A DNA stretch of 42,720 nucleotides from Pseudanabaena mucicola FACHB-723 (GTDB lineage Bacteria; Cyanobacteriota; Cyanobacteriia; Pseudanabaenales; Pseudanabaenaceae). The position numbers and the translations under genes were made by a program. This document shows, in pieces, positions 17,917 to 26,856 of the stretch. How positions within the stretch are numbered: the stretch's first letter is position 1; each line of letters begins with the position of its first letter. Location: contig NZ_JACJQB010000029.1 in assembly GCF_014696385.1 (NCBI RefSeq), positions 1-42,720 on the forward strand, in the 5' to 3' direction. The notes under the pieces were generated by a model, which was given only the letters and a program-made list of their open reading frames with translations, made no database searches and had not been told where the DNA came from.

Positions 17917-18702
17917 ATGGAGCGTATATCAATTGTGAATGTTGGGGTTGATGCCACTAGCTATACAGATACTTGCGATCGCATTGTTAGTCTTGTCAGG
18001 CAACATCAAGCTGCTTACATCGTGGCGGCAAACGTGCATGTGGTAATGACAGCCTATTGGAATCGACGTTACTGTCAAGTATTAGCTAATGCCGAAATTG
18101 TCACCCCCGACGGAATGCCGTTAGTTTGGGGGTTGCGATCGCTAGGTATGAAACAGCAACAGAGGGTTTATGGCCCAGATTTAATGCTGGCGTGGTGCGA
18201 TCGGGCAGTAACCGAGAATTTACCCATTTATCTTTTTGGGGCAACAACGGAGACACTCAATCGATTAGAGCAAAATTTAAAATTACGATTTCCTAATTTA
18301 GCGATCGCAGGTAAACATGCGCCTCCCTATTTCCAAATTGATGCCCCTGATTTTGAACAACAATTAGCCACAGATATAAACCTTATTGCAAAATCAGAGG
18401 CAAAAGTTATCTTGGTTGCCCTTGGCTGCCCCAAGCAAGAATTTTGGATGAGCTCTGCCCAACCTAAATTAACTGCCGTGATGATTGGTGTCGGTGCTGC
18501 CTTCGACTTTCTTAGCGGACAGGTAGCTCAAGCGCCAAGGTGGATGATGGCAATGGGTTTGGAATGGTTATATCGATTGACTCAAGAGCCAATGCGTCTA
18601 TGGCAGCGCTATTTGATTAATAATCCTTATTTTGTAATTTTGTTTGGCATACAGCACTTGCGAAGAATTATGGGCAAGCTAGTCGATAGCTTTAAGAAGT
18701 AA
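17917..18702 (+). CDS. WecG/TagA/CpsF family glycosyltransferase (GT26)
   Basis: 261 aa. GT26 hallmarks are visible: GVDATSYTDTCDRIV at the start, YIVAANVHVVMTAYWN, VTPDGMPLVWGLRSLG, IYLFGATTETLNRLEQNL, and VALGCPKQEFWM near residue 165. Family members add N-acetylmannosamine(uronic acid) or glucose residues to undecaprenyl-linked intermediates in exopolysaccharide or teichoic acid-like synthesis on the cytoplasmic membrane. The ATG at 17917 opens the conserved sequence, and the frame's upstream extension to 17791 overlaps the divergent TPR gene. The next gene, 39 bp downstream, encodes a glycosylphosphotransferase that would make the lipid-linked acceptor. Confidence 0.9.
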   Translation: MERISIVNVGVDATSYTDTCDRIVSLVRQHQAAYIVAANVHVVMTAYWNRRYCQVLANAEIVTPDGMPLVWGLRSLGMKQQQRVYGPDLMLAWCDRAVTENLPIYLFGATTETLNRLEQNLKLRFPNLAIAGKHAPPYFQIDAPDFEQQLATDINLIAKSEAKVILVALGCPKQEFWMSSAQPKLTAVMIGVGAAFDFLSGQVAQAPRWMMAMGLEWLYRLTQEPMRLWQRYLINNPYFVILFGIQHLRRIMGKLVDSFKK

Positions 18703-18741
18703 ATTTGTGATCCAGAATCAGATTGAGAGTAGAAGAGGAAT

Positions 18742-20202
18742 ATGCGCGTGAGTAGCGATCGCAAACCAACCAGCAACAAAAAGCATCCTAAAAAACACGA
18801 TATCCGCGCAGGGCGGCAGATCAAACCTTGGGATCTGGGTGATTTTAATTGGTTGCGATCGCTGTTACTAATAGCTGCCGATATTTTGGGATTAGGGATC
18901 GCATGGAAGTCTTCCCTAAATCTTAACCGCGGGTTTTCTCCATTGCCACCAGAGCTGGATTGGGGAGAATTTGCAGGATTAACAGGGCTGTTTTGGGCGT
19001 TTGCGGGGGTATTGGTGATTGGGTTTGCCTCTCAAAATTTTTACCGTGGAGAGTCACAATGGCGCAACTATGTTAAGCAGGCGCAGATTATTAGTGGCGT
19101 TTATTTATCATCTTTAGTAGTTTGCTATTTTTACAATCCGATGGTAGACCCGCCGCGATCGCTATTTTTTCCAGTCTGGATTGGTAGCGTAATCGTAATT
19201 ATTGGAATGCGGTTGCTCTTGACTTTGCTGCTAGACCAGTTCCCGATCGCCAGAATTCATACACCCGTATTTATCATCGCCACCAGCGATCGTCTGCCAT
19301 ATTTGGCAAATATTATCGAAAAAAGGACAGGTTATAAAGTTGTCGGGGTACTGACTTCATCCCTTGCCAATACATCCCATTCAATCCAATCGATTATTAA
19401 CTCTGGGGCAAAGGAAGTAATTGCCGAAGGCTTACCCGAAACCCAACTAGCCTCACAGTTATATTGGCAACTTCGCAATGTCGGGATTGGACTGCGACTA
19501 GTTCCCTCTAGCTTGATGTTGCTGCATCGTCGAGGAACTCCAGAGATTTTTGCCTCCATGCCGATGATTCGGATTGAGTCATCGTTACTGGGAAATTGGG
19601 AATATATATTCAAGCGCTGTCTGGATCTGGTGGCGGCATGGATTGGCTTAATAGTGCTATCACCCCTATTTGTGGCAATTGCGATCGCAATAAAAACTAG
19701 TTCTAGGGGCAGCGTCTTTTATACCCAAGATCGGATTGGATTACATGGTCAGTCCTTTCGGATGTGGAAATTTCGCAGTATGTTCATGGATGCCGATCGT
19801 CGTCAATCGGAGCTAGAACATCTCAACAAAAGCACTGATGGCGTGATGTTTAAAATTGAACGAGATCCACGCATTATCCCGATCGGGCATTTTTTGCGCT
19901 GTACTAGTCTCGACGAATTACCTCAATTATTTAATGTGTTGCTGGGGCAGATGAGTCTGGTTGGACCGCGTCCATTACCCGTAAGAGATGTAGCGAAATT
20001 CACCGACTGGCATCACACCCGCCATCTAGTCATGCCCGGAATTACAGGTTTATGGCAAATTTCAGGACGCTCGGATCTCGACACCATTGATGATGTGGCA
20101 AAGCTAGATTTGTTTTATATCGATCGCTGGTCACTTAACTTCGATTTGGAAATTTTGATTGAGACGGTGCGACTGGTGCTATTTGGGAAAGGTGCTTACT
20201 AA
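18742..20202 (+). CDS. Exopolysaccharide polyprenyl glycosylphosphotransferase (WbaP/WcaJ-like)
   Basis: 486 aa. A basic cytoplasmic N-tail (KKHPKKHDIRAGRQIKPW) precedes four to five membrane helices (about 35-170). A Rossmann-like middle domain follows (VFIIATSDRLPYLANI). The C-terminal bacterial sugar transferase domain has FKRCLDLVAAWIGLIVLSPL, the IGLHGQSFRMWKFRSM loop, LDELPQLFNVLLGQMSLVGP and GITGLWQISGRSD. It transfers a sugar-1-phosphate to undecaprenyl phosphate, the first membrane step of exopolysaccharide repeat synthesis. It pairs with the GT26 gene upstream. HIP1 sites are dense in it. Confidence 0.92.
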   Translation: MRVSSDRKPTSNKKHPKKHDIRAGRQIKPWDLGDFNWLRSLLLIAADILGLGIAWKSSLNLNRGFSPLPPELDWGEFAGLTGLFWAFAGVLVIGFASQNFYRGESQWRNYVKQAQIISGVYLSSLVVCYFYNPMVDPPRSLFFPVWIGSVIVIIGMRLLLTLLLDQFPIARIHTPVFIIATSDRLPYLANIIEKRTGYKVVGVLTSSLANTSHSIQSIINSGAKEVIAEGLPETQLASQLYWQLRNVGIGLRLVPSSLMLLHRRGTPEIFASMPMIRIESSLLGNWEYIFKRCLDLVAAWIGLIVLSPLFVAIAIAIKTSSRGSVFYTQDRIGLHGQSFRMWKFRSMFMDADRRQSELEHLNKSTDGVMFKIERDPRIIPIGHFLRCTSLDELPQLFNVLLGQMSLVGPRPLPVRDVAKFTDWHHTRHLVMPGITGLWQISGRSDLDTIDDVAKLDLFYIDRWSLNFDLEILIETVRLVLFGKGAY

Positions 20203-20206
20203 AATC

Positions 20207-20238
20207 TAGAAGTGGCAATTCATAAATTGCCACTTCTA
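20207..20238. terminator. Bidirectional terminator between glycosylphosphotransferase and uvrB
   Basis: TAGAAGTGGCAATT-CATA-AATTGCCACTTCTA is a perfect 14-bp stem with a 4-nt loop, located between two convergent genes. A long T-run is absent, so termination strength is uncertain. Confidence 0.65.
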
Positions 20239-20252
20239 ATCGCGCCATATAA

Positions 20253-22253
20253 TTACTTGCCTAGCAAACGATCACGTAGAGACCTGATTTTGTCGCGGTA
20301 GGCTGCGGCTTGCTCAAATTCTTGTTTTTTCGCCGCATCCTTCATTTGAGCTTCCAGTTGTTCGATCAGATTAGGAATATCATCGAGAGATATTTCCTTA
20401 GCGTGATTAACGGCATATTCAAGCTGACGCTCATTGAGACGACGGGATACCGATAGGAAATCTAAAATTGCATTACCTTCAATCGATTTCACAATTGAGC
20501 GGGGTTGAATCTGATTGTCTAGGTTGTATTTTGTCTGAATCCGACGACGACGCTCCGTTTCCGAAATCGCCTTTTCCATACTGTTAGTCATGCGATCGGC
20601 ATACATAATCACCTGTCCATCAACATTGCGGGCTGCCCGTCCAATCGTCTGAATGAGCGATCGCTCGGCCCGTAAAAATCCTTCTTTATCAGCATCAAGA
20701 ATTGCCACTAATGAGACTTCAGGCAAATCCAGACCTTCGCGCAATAGGTTAACCCCAATCAAAATATCAAATGTACCTCGGCGTAAATCTTGGAGAATTT
20801 CAATGCGTTCAATTGATTTGATGTCTGAATGGAGATAACGAACCGCGAGATTTCGTTCTTGAAAGTAAGTAGTTAAATCCTCAGCCATTTTTTTGGTGAG
20901 CGTAGTGATTAATACCCTTTCCTTGCGTTTGATGCGTTCTTGGATTTCGTGATAGAGATCATCCACTTGTCCTTCCGTGGGACGCACCGATATTTCGGGA
21001 TCAGTCACACCCGTTGGCCTAATGATTTGTTCCACTACCTGCTCGGAAACTTCCATTTCCCAATCGCCTGGGGTTGCAGACACAAAAATACATTGTTTGA
21101 CCATACCCCAAAATTCATCAGCCTTGAGAGGTCGGTTATCAGCCGCACTGGGTAAGCGAAAACCATGATCGATGAGCGTCATTTTGCGAGCGCGATCGCC
21201 ATTGTACATACCGCGAATTTGGGGGATGGACACATGGGATTCATCGACAATCAGCAGCCAATCATCTTTGGGAAAATAATCCACTAAACATGCTGGAGAT
21301 TCGCCCGCTTGACGACCTGCGAGATGCCGAGAATAGTTTTCTACGCCATTACAAAAGCCAACTTCTTGAAGTAATTCCAAATCATATTTAGTGCGTTGCT
21401 CTAAGCGTTGTGCTTCTAGAAGTTTTCCTGCATTGGTTAATTCTTCTAAACGAGCATCTAGTTCTTCTTTGATTTCTGCACAGGCTATTTCTAGACGATC
21501 AGTGGGGGTAACAAAGTGTCTCGCAGGATAGATATTTAAAGATTCTAAACTTTGTAAAATTTCACCAGTTACAGGATCAACGTAGCGAATTGCTTCGATT
21601 TCATCGCCAAAAAATTCAATCCGAATTGTGCGATCTTCATAGGCAGGCCCAATTTCTAAAATGTCACCTTTGACGCGAAACTTGCCGCGCCCCATTTCCA
21701 CATCATTGCGCTCGTACTGAACATTGGTTAGCGATCGCAAAAGTTCTCTTTGGTCATATTCGATACCGACACCCAAGGGAATAGAGGCTTTGAGATATTC
21801 TTCAGGAATCCCTAAACCATAGATACAGCTTACGGAAGCTACTACGATCACATCTTTGCGTTCAAATAGCGATCGCGTTGCGGAGTGCCGCAACATATCA
21901 ATTTCATCATTAATTGAAGCCGTTTTTTCGATATAGGTATCGGTGACGGGAATATAGGCTTCAGGCTGATAGTAGTCGTAATAACTGATGAAATATTCAA
22001 CGGCATTATTGGGAAAAAACTCGCGCAGTTCATTGCAAAGCTGTGCCGCTAAGGTTTTGTTATGGGCAAGTACCAAGGTTGGCTTTTGATATTTTGCGAT
22101 CGCATTGGCAACGGTCATAGTTTTTCCTGTACCTGTTGCCCCCAAAAGAGTTTGGTAGCGCATTCCCTTTTGCAGCCCTGATAGCAATTGCTCAATCGCT
22201 TTAGGCTGATCGGCGGTGGGTTGCCAAGGAGTACGGATATCGAACAGTGCCAT
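20253..22253 (-). CDS. uvrB: Excinuclease ABC subunit B
   Basis: 666 aa, the damage-verifying helicase of nucleotide excision repair. Walker A GATGTGKT lies at 38-45. The damage-probing beta-hairpin region ([20 protein letters not shown]) follows at about 92-111. The DESH box is in [13 protein letters not shown]. Motifs V/VI are [20 protein letters not shown] and [19 protein letters not shown]. The C-terminal UVR domain (about 625-660: [20 protein letters not shown]) binds UvrC. Full length and intact. It probably uses the promoter in the gap to 22311. Confidence 0.97.
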   Translation of the reverse strand: MALFDIRTPWQPTADQPKAIEQLLSGLQKGMRYQTLLGATGTGKTMTVANAIAKYQKPTLVLAHNKTLAAQLCNELREFFPNNAVEYFISYYDYYQPEAYIPVTDTYIEKTASINDEIDMLRHSATRSLFERKDVIVVASVSCIYGLGIPEEYLKASIPLGVGIEYDQRELLRSLTNVQYERNDVEMGRGKFRVKGDILEIGPAYEDRTIRIEFFGDEIEAIRYVDPVTGEILQSLESLNIYPARHFVTPTDRLEIACAEIKEELDARLEELTNAGKLLEAQRLEQRTKYDLELLQEVGFCNGVENYSRHLAGRQAGESPACLVDYFPKDDWLLIVDESHVSIPQIRGMYNGDRARKMTLIDHGFRLPSAADNRPLKADEFWGMVKQCIFVSATPGDWEMEVSEQVVEQIIRPTGVTDPEISVRPTEGQVDDLYHEIQERIKRKERVLITTLTKKMAEDLTTYFQERNLAVRYLHSDIKSIERIEILQDLRRGTFDILIGVNLLREGLDLPEVSLVAILDADKEGFLRAERSLIQTIGRAARNVDGQVIMYADRMTNSMEKAISETERRRRIQTKYNLDNQIQPRSIVKSIEGNAILDFLSVSRRLNERQLEYAVNHAKEISLDDIPNLIEQLEAQMKDAAKKQEFEQAAAYRDKIRSLRDRLLGK

Positions 22254-22310
22254 AGGATCTAGTGATGATGAGGTAATCAGTCCCTAAACATCATACCAAA
22301 AACAAAAATT

Positions 22311-22338
22311 GAACAGGCGGCACAAGCGCCACCTGTTC
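22311..22338 (-). terminator. Terminator of the beta-helix/SPOR gene
   Basis: On the minus strand GAACAGGTGGCGC pairs with GTGCCGCCTGTTC (two G-U pairs), followed by AATTTTTG. It lies 23 bp after the SPOR gene stop and before the uvrB promoter. Confidence 0.7.
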
Positions 22339-22360
22339 TGTGCTGTCCCACGTATGCATG

Positions 22361-24010
22361 TTAAGGATTAATTGACTCAATTCTGGCGGATAGCCCTTGC
22401 TGTGCGAGACGAGATACTTGTACTTCGGCGACACTGCGATCGCTATAGGCTCCTGTTTGCACGACCAAATATCCATTTAAACGTGATGGAAAGGAATTCG
22501 GGACAATTCTCTTCACTTGGTCAACGGCATTGGGCGATGCGACGGGTACAACTACACGATAACGAGGTGGCGCTTGGGGAGCTAAATTGGTGTTAGCGAG
22601 TGGAGCGATTTGAATCGGTTGATTGACGGGCTCACCACTGGGAGGCGTTCTGAGGATTGGCGGCAGATTAGTAGTAATTTCACGATTGATGGGAATAGCG
22701 TTGTTACGAGTATTTGGATTAATGCGAATGATTACTGAAGTAACAGGCTCATACCAGAAAGGACTACTTGCCTGAACTGATGGTGCAGTGGCGTTGGAAC
22801 TAAAATTAGAGCTAATACTACTACTAGGATTTAAGGGGGTGGCGGTGACTAATGCTGGTGGAGTCGCAAGATTAGGCGCAATATTCATAGTTTGGCTAGT
22901 AGAAGTCCTTTGTTGGAGCTGTTGATTGATATTTGCAAAACGGTCGCTATTAGCGATGATTCCTGACAATTGCAAATTACCTTTCATCTTTTTACTATCC
23001 ACTTGATTGCCAATCACAGCAACCGCATTACGGCTGACATTTTGTAAATCAAATGTGCCATTCCCTTGAAAATTATTATTACCATAATCATTGGGCGTAC
23101 CCAAATCTGGCAATGCCAGATCGGAAATTGTCAAACCATAGGCTCGATTATTGACAATGGCATTTCCTCGCAAAATCGGTCGGGCGTTGGCTTGAATGAG
23201 GATGCCATTCTGATTTTGGGTGAAGGTATTTTCCGTGATTTGGGGCTTGGCATCTTGACGAATACTCATGCCAAAAATAGTCTGTTGAAATAGATTGCCG
23301 CGCACAATTGGCGTTGATTCGCCTTCAATTGCTAAGCCACTTGTACCATTACGAAAGAACTGATTGGCGGACAAAATTGCCGTTGATTTCCCCGTAATTA
23401 ATGCGCCATCCTGTTTATTACCGAGCAGAATATTATTGGCGATCGCAGGGCTAGCATTTTCAATCCAGAGTCCGTAACCTCTGGGATTGGGATTCGTGAC
23501 GGTTACGCCCCGTAGTTCTGAGCGATCGCTGAGGACGATGGCGACATTTTGCGTAGATCGTAGGTTACTAAATAAAGTCCCCCCACCTAAGATCGTAATA
23601 TCTCTACCTTTATTGGCTTCATTGCCGCGCAGGATGATATCTGGACGCAACCGAATCGGAAACTTTTCCCCTGTGCTATAGATTCCATTTGCTAATTGAA
23701 TTACCGTGGGCTGACCAGCTTTCGCTCGACTGATGGCATAGGTAATCGTTTTAAAGGGAGCAAGATTAGTGCCTGCATCGGGTCGATCGCTGCCTGTTTG
23801 CGAACTGACATAGAGAATTTTTATTTCGGTATTCTGAGATGTATTCTGGGCAATAATCTTTGCATTAGGGGATGTTTGGGCAAAGGCTGGCATTGAGATC
23901 GCAATACTAGGAAATAGCATGACCACAGGAAGCAAGTAGGCAACTTTAGTAAAGATAGAACTTGTCAATAGTTTGTAGTTTAGTTTCATGGATTTCTGCA
24001 TAGATTTCAT
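22361..24010 (-). CDS. Secreted right-handed beta-helix (DUF1565) protein with SPOR domain
   Basis: 549 aa. A signal peptide is visible (VAYLLPVVMLFPSIAISMPA then FAQTS). Residues about 65-330 are a parallel beta-helix of the DUF1565/pectate-lyase-like type: DRPDAGTNLAPFKTITYAIS, then repeated xIxxNxFxxN turns such as PIVRGNLFQQTIFGMSIRQD. A Pro/Thr/Asn-rich linker leads to a C-terminal SPOR domain (GYLVVQTGAYSDRSVAEVQV) that binds denuded septal peptidoglycan in other bacteria. It is therefore probably periplasmic or cell-wall associated. It starts 14 bp after the sugar permease stop, so it is co-transcribed with the transporter and beta-lactamase-like genes. Alternative ATGs at codons 4 and 8. 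Confidence 0.85.
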   Translation of the reverse strand: MKSMQKSMKLNYKLLTSSIFTKVAYLLPVVMLFPSIAISMPAFAQTSPNAKIIAQNTSQNTEIKILYVSSQTGSDRPDAGTNLAPFKTITYAISRAKAGQPTVIQLANGIYSTGEKFPIRLRPDIILRGNEANKGRDITILGGGTLFSNLRSTQNVAIVLSDRSELRGVTVTNPNPRGYGLWIENASPAIANNILLGNKQDGALITGKSTAILSANQFFRNGTSGLAIEGESTPIVRGNLFQQTIFGMSIRQDAKPQITENTFTQNQNGILIQANARPILRGNAIVNNRAYGLTISDLALPDLGTPNDYGNNNFQGNGTFDLQNVSRNAVAVIGNQVDSKKMKGNLQLSGIIANSDRFANINQQLQQRTSTSQTMNIAPNLATPPALVTATPLNPSSSISSNFSSNATAPSVQASSPFWYEPVTSVIIRINPNTRNNAIPINREITTNLPPILRTPPSGEPVNQPIQIAPLANTNLAPQAPPRYRVVVPVASPNAVDQVKRIVPNSFPSRLNGYLVVQTGAYSDRSVAEVQVSRLAQQGLSARIESINP

Positions 24011-24024
24011 AATATCGGCAAACC

Positions 24025-24873
24025 TTAGCCCTTAACGCCAACACTAGCATCCGTGGGAATAATATAGCGTTGTAAAAACACAAACACGATAAAAACAGGC
24101 AAAATCGAGATAGTGGAACCTGCGGCAATCAATCGCCAATCTTCGGAAAAGGCGCTCGCTAAGCTGGCAATGCCTCGTGGCAATGTATATAGCTCAGGCT
24201 TATCGACGATGACTAGGGGCCAGAGGAAATCGCCCCACATTGCCACAAATGTAAATACGGCTAGGGTGATCAGGGCAGGACGAGCCGCAGGAATCATCAC
24301 ATGCCACCAAATCCCTAAACTAGAACATCCATCCATTCGCGCTGCTTCTTCCATATCTTTGGGGACACTTTGAAAGGCTTGACGTAATAGAAAGATCCCA
24401 AATGCGGAGATTACATAGGGAAAAATTAGCCCTGCATAGGTGTTTTTGAGATTGAGTTGGACTGCCAAAATATAGAGAGGAATCATCGTGATTTGAAAAG
24501 GAATCATCGTTGTTCCTACAATCGCCCAAAAGATCGGGTCTCGTCCTTTAAAGTTCATGCGGGCAAGTGGAAAGGCAGCAAGGGAACAGAATAGTAAATT
24601 GAGAATGACGGTAATTCCAGAGACAAAGAAACTATTCCATAGATAAAGATCAAAGCGGGAATTTTGCCAAACCTTGAGGAAGTTATCCAAGGTCGGTTGG
24701 GCGGGCCATAGCTGCGGGACAGATTGAAAAATGTTTTCGGTGGAGGACTTAAAAGCGGTGCTAACTAACCAGAGTAGGGGAAACACGGTTAAGCTTGCGA
24801 TCGCAATTAACAGAACAAATTGAGGAACATTATTCCAAATATTTATTGATGACTTTTTTGTTTTTATTTTCAT
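24025..24873 (-). CDS. Carbohydrate ABC permease, MalG/UgpE-like
   Basis: 282 aa integral membrane protein with about six helices. The EAA loop that docks the ATPase is clear: EEAARMDGCSSLGIWWHVMIP (about 190-210). The C-terminus is the short cytoplasmic tail typical of MalG-type subunits. It would form half of a sugar or glycerol-phosphate uptake channel with the MalF-like protein at 25796-26698. No substrate-binding protein or ATPase is encoded nearby. A beta-lactamase-like gene separates the two permeases, 31 bp upstream of this one. Confidence 0.9.
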   Translation of the reverse strand: MKIKTKKSSINIWNNVPQFVLLIAIASLTVFPLLWLVSTAFKSSTENIFQSVPQLWPAQPTLDNFLKVWQNSRFDLYLWNSFFVSGITVILNLLFCSLAAFPLARMNFKGRDPIFWAIVGTTMIPFQITMIPLYILAVQLNLKNTYAGLIFPYVISAFGIFLLRQAFQSVPKDMEEAARMDGCSSLGIWWHVMIPAARPALITLAVFTFVAMWGDFLWPLVIVDKPELYTLPRGIASLASAFSEDWRLIAAGSTISILPVFIVFVFLQRYIIPTDASVGVKG

Positions 24874-24904
24874 GGGTTAGGATCGATAGGATTGACAGAC
24901 TTCG

Positions 24905-25774
24905 CTATGGCTGAATAAGTTGCAAGTCTGTAAAAATCTCATACAAAATCTTTTTGCGAATTGTAATCATGTCGAAATTTGGATCTTGATTCCCAATGTT
25001 TAAGGCATAAAAATAAACATCATCGCCTTTTTCGAGGTAGCCAACATACCATCCCAGATTCTGAACTCCATCAACATTACTACCCCAACCAGTCTTGCCT
25101 CTGAGTGTGTAATTATTCTTGCGCTCAATGAGCATAATCTCTTTGACGGTCTGGATCACCACAGGAGAGAAAGGCAAATCCTCTTGATAGAGTCTGACGA
25201 GAAACTTAATTTGTTCCTCGGCGGAGATGCGTAACTTACCGTTGAGCCAAAAAGTATCAATCTGCTCGGCAATATCTTGATTGCCATAGCCCACCGCTTG
25301 GATATACTTCGCCATTTTCTCTTTGCCGATGCGACGAGCTAGGTCTTGGTAAAACCAAACCACCGATCTCGTAAAGGCAGTTCGCATGGTTTGATCTTGG
25401 TTCCAAGTTGTAAATCTGGGACTGAATTTGGATTGATCCCAAGCAATCACGGTGTCGGCATCTGCGATCGCATTTGTTTCTAGGGCAACCAATGAGTTAA
25501 AGATTTTAAAGGTCGAAGCAGGAATAAATCTTTGTTGGCATCGTTGGGAGTTATAGCGAATATAGCGATCGCGTTTTAGGTCATAAAGAACAAAACAACC
25601 CTCAGACTGGTTTTCCCGTAAGTTTTGTTCAAGGTTACGCGCAAATTGCGATCGGAATTGAGTTTGAGTTGGAGGAGGAGTTGTAGGGCGAGTTGGGGCT
25701 AAAACTATTGTTATGGGTATCGTGAAAGGAGTTCCCAAGGTAAAACCCATGAAGGCAAATAACAACGTAAACAT
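24905..25774 (-). CDS. Class D (OXA-type) beta-lactamase-like protein
   Basis: 289 aa. An N-terminal hydrophobic segment (MFTLLFAFMGFTLGTPFTIP) suggests export, followed by a Pro-rich linker. Class D active-site motifs are all present: STFK with S87 and K90 (the lysine that is carboxylated in OXA enzymes), SVV at 137-139, YGN at 163-165, WLNG at 176-179 and KTG at 227-229. Members hydrolyse penicillins or related beta-lactams in the periplasm, but many environmental homologues have untested activity. Unusually, it lies between two sugar ABC permease genes on the same strand with gaps of 21 and 31 bp. Its GC content and HIP1 sites resemble the surroundings, so no recent transfer is obvious. 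Confidence 0.92.
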   Translation of the reverse strand: MFTLLFAFMGFTLGTPFTIPITIVLAPTRPTTPPPTQTQFRSQFARNLEQNLRENQSEGCFVLYDLKRDRYIRYNSQRCQQRFIPASTFKIFNSLVALETNAIADADTVIAWDQSKFSPRFTTWNQDQTMRTAFTRSVVWFYQDLARRIGKEKMAKYIQAVGYGNQDIAEQIDTFWLNGKLRISAEEQIKFLVRLYQEDLPFSPVVIQTVKEIMLIERKNNYTLRGKTGWGSNVDGVQNLGWYVGYLEKGDDVYFYALNIGNQDPNFDMITIRKKILYEIFTDLQLIQP

Positions 25775-25795
25775 AAATATGATCCACGTAGAGAG

Positions 25796-26698
25796 TTAAG
25801 GATTTTTCGCAGGGTTGATAAATTTGAAAGTCAGGACTGAAAGCATAAAAATAATCAGGAATAAAAACACTCCAATCGCCGAAGCATAGCCCATTTCTAA
25901 ACTCGTAAAGCCTTTGTCGTAGAGGTAATAAACAACGGTTTTCGTGCTGTTGGCGGGGCCACCCTGAGACATGATATAGACTTCTTCAAATACCTTCATC
26001 GCCGAAATCGAAGAAATCACTGCCACCAAAATAATATAAGGACGCATCAAGGGAATTGTAATATCCCAATGCTTTTGCCAACCATCAGAGCCATCGATTG
26101 CTGCCGCCTCATACAGATCGGCGGGAATCGCCTGTAAACCTGCTAGATAAATCACCATGTAGTAACCAACACCACGCCAAATCACCACGGAAATGATTGC
26201 AAAGATGGCGGTCTTCGGATCGGTTAGCCAAGGGATCGTGACCGACTGAAAGGAAATTAGCGATAGAAAATAATTCAAAATGCCATTTTGGGCATAGACC
26301 CATTTCCAAGCAATCCCTGCGACGACGACGGAGACAATCACAGGGAAATAGTAAATCGCTCGAAAAAATTTAATGCTGCGTAATTTTTGATTAACTAATA
26401 TTGCTAACCCCAGTGGCAAAATCACTAAGCTCGGCACGGCAAAAACTAGATAAATGATGGTATTGCCAAGGGTTTTCCAAAAGGTGCGATCGCGCCAGAG
26501 GGTTTGATAGTTTTGCCAGCCCGTAAAACTAGCTTCACCCACAAAGTCATAGCTAGTGAAGCTGAGATAAATCGCCTGCAATACTGGCAAAAATGAAGTT
26601 AAACAGAGAAATGCGATCGCAGGTAGTAGGAATAAATATGGAGTCCAAACAAATTTTTTACCTAGTTTCGACCGTTTTCGCTTTAGATCAGACTGCAT
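25796..26698 (-). CDS. Carbohydrate ABC permease, MalF/UgpA-like
   Basis: 300 aa. A basic N-tail (KRKRSKLGKKFVWTPYLFLL) precedes six predicted helices. The EAA loop is YEAAAIDGSDGWQKHWDITI, followed by PLMRPYIILVAV. MalF-type subunits pair with a MalG-type partner, here the gene at 24025-24873. It is the first gene of the leftward set permease, beta-lactamase, permease, beta-helix/SPOR protein. The divergent pentapeptide gene starts on the other side, so the promoter lies in 26699-26856. Confidence 0.9.
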   Translation of the reverse strand: MQSDLKRKRSKLGKKFVWTPYLFLLPAIAFLCLTSFLPVLQAIYLSFTSYDFVGEASFTGWQNYQTLWRDRTFWKTLGNTIIYLVFAVPSLVILPLGLAILVNQKLRSIKFFRAIYYFPVIVSVVVAGIAWKWVYAQNGILNYFLSLISFQSVTIPWLTDPKTAIFAIISVVIWRGVGYYMVIYLAGLQAIPADLYEAAAIDGSDGWQKHWDITIPLMRPYIILVAVISSISAMKVFEEVYIMSQGGPANSTKTVVYYLYDKGFTSLEMGYASAIGVFLFLIIFMLSVLTFKFINPAKNP

Positions 26699-26856
26699 AT
26701 AAAGTTCTCAAGGATTAACAACAACTAGGCACAATCAAAAATATTGCCCCTTATACTAACAAAATGATTGCCCTAAGTAGCTAGGTGAGTAATCCTCTCG
26801 GCAATCACTTCACGCTAATATTGGCTATCTCACTTTTTAAATGGTTGTCAGCCCAG

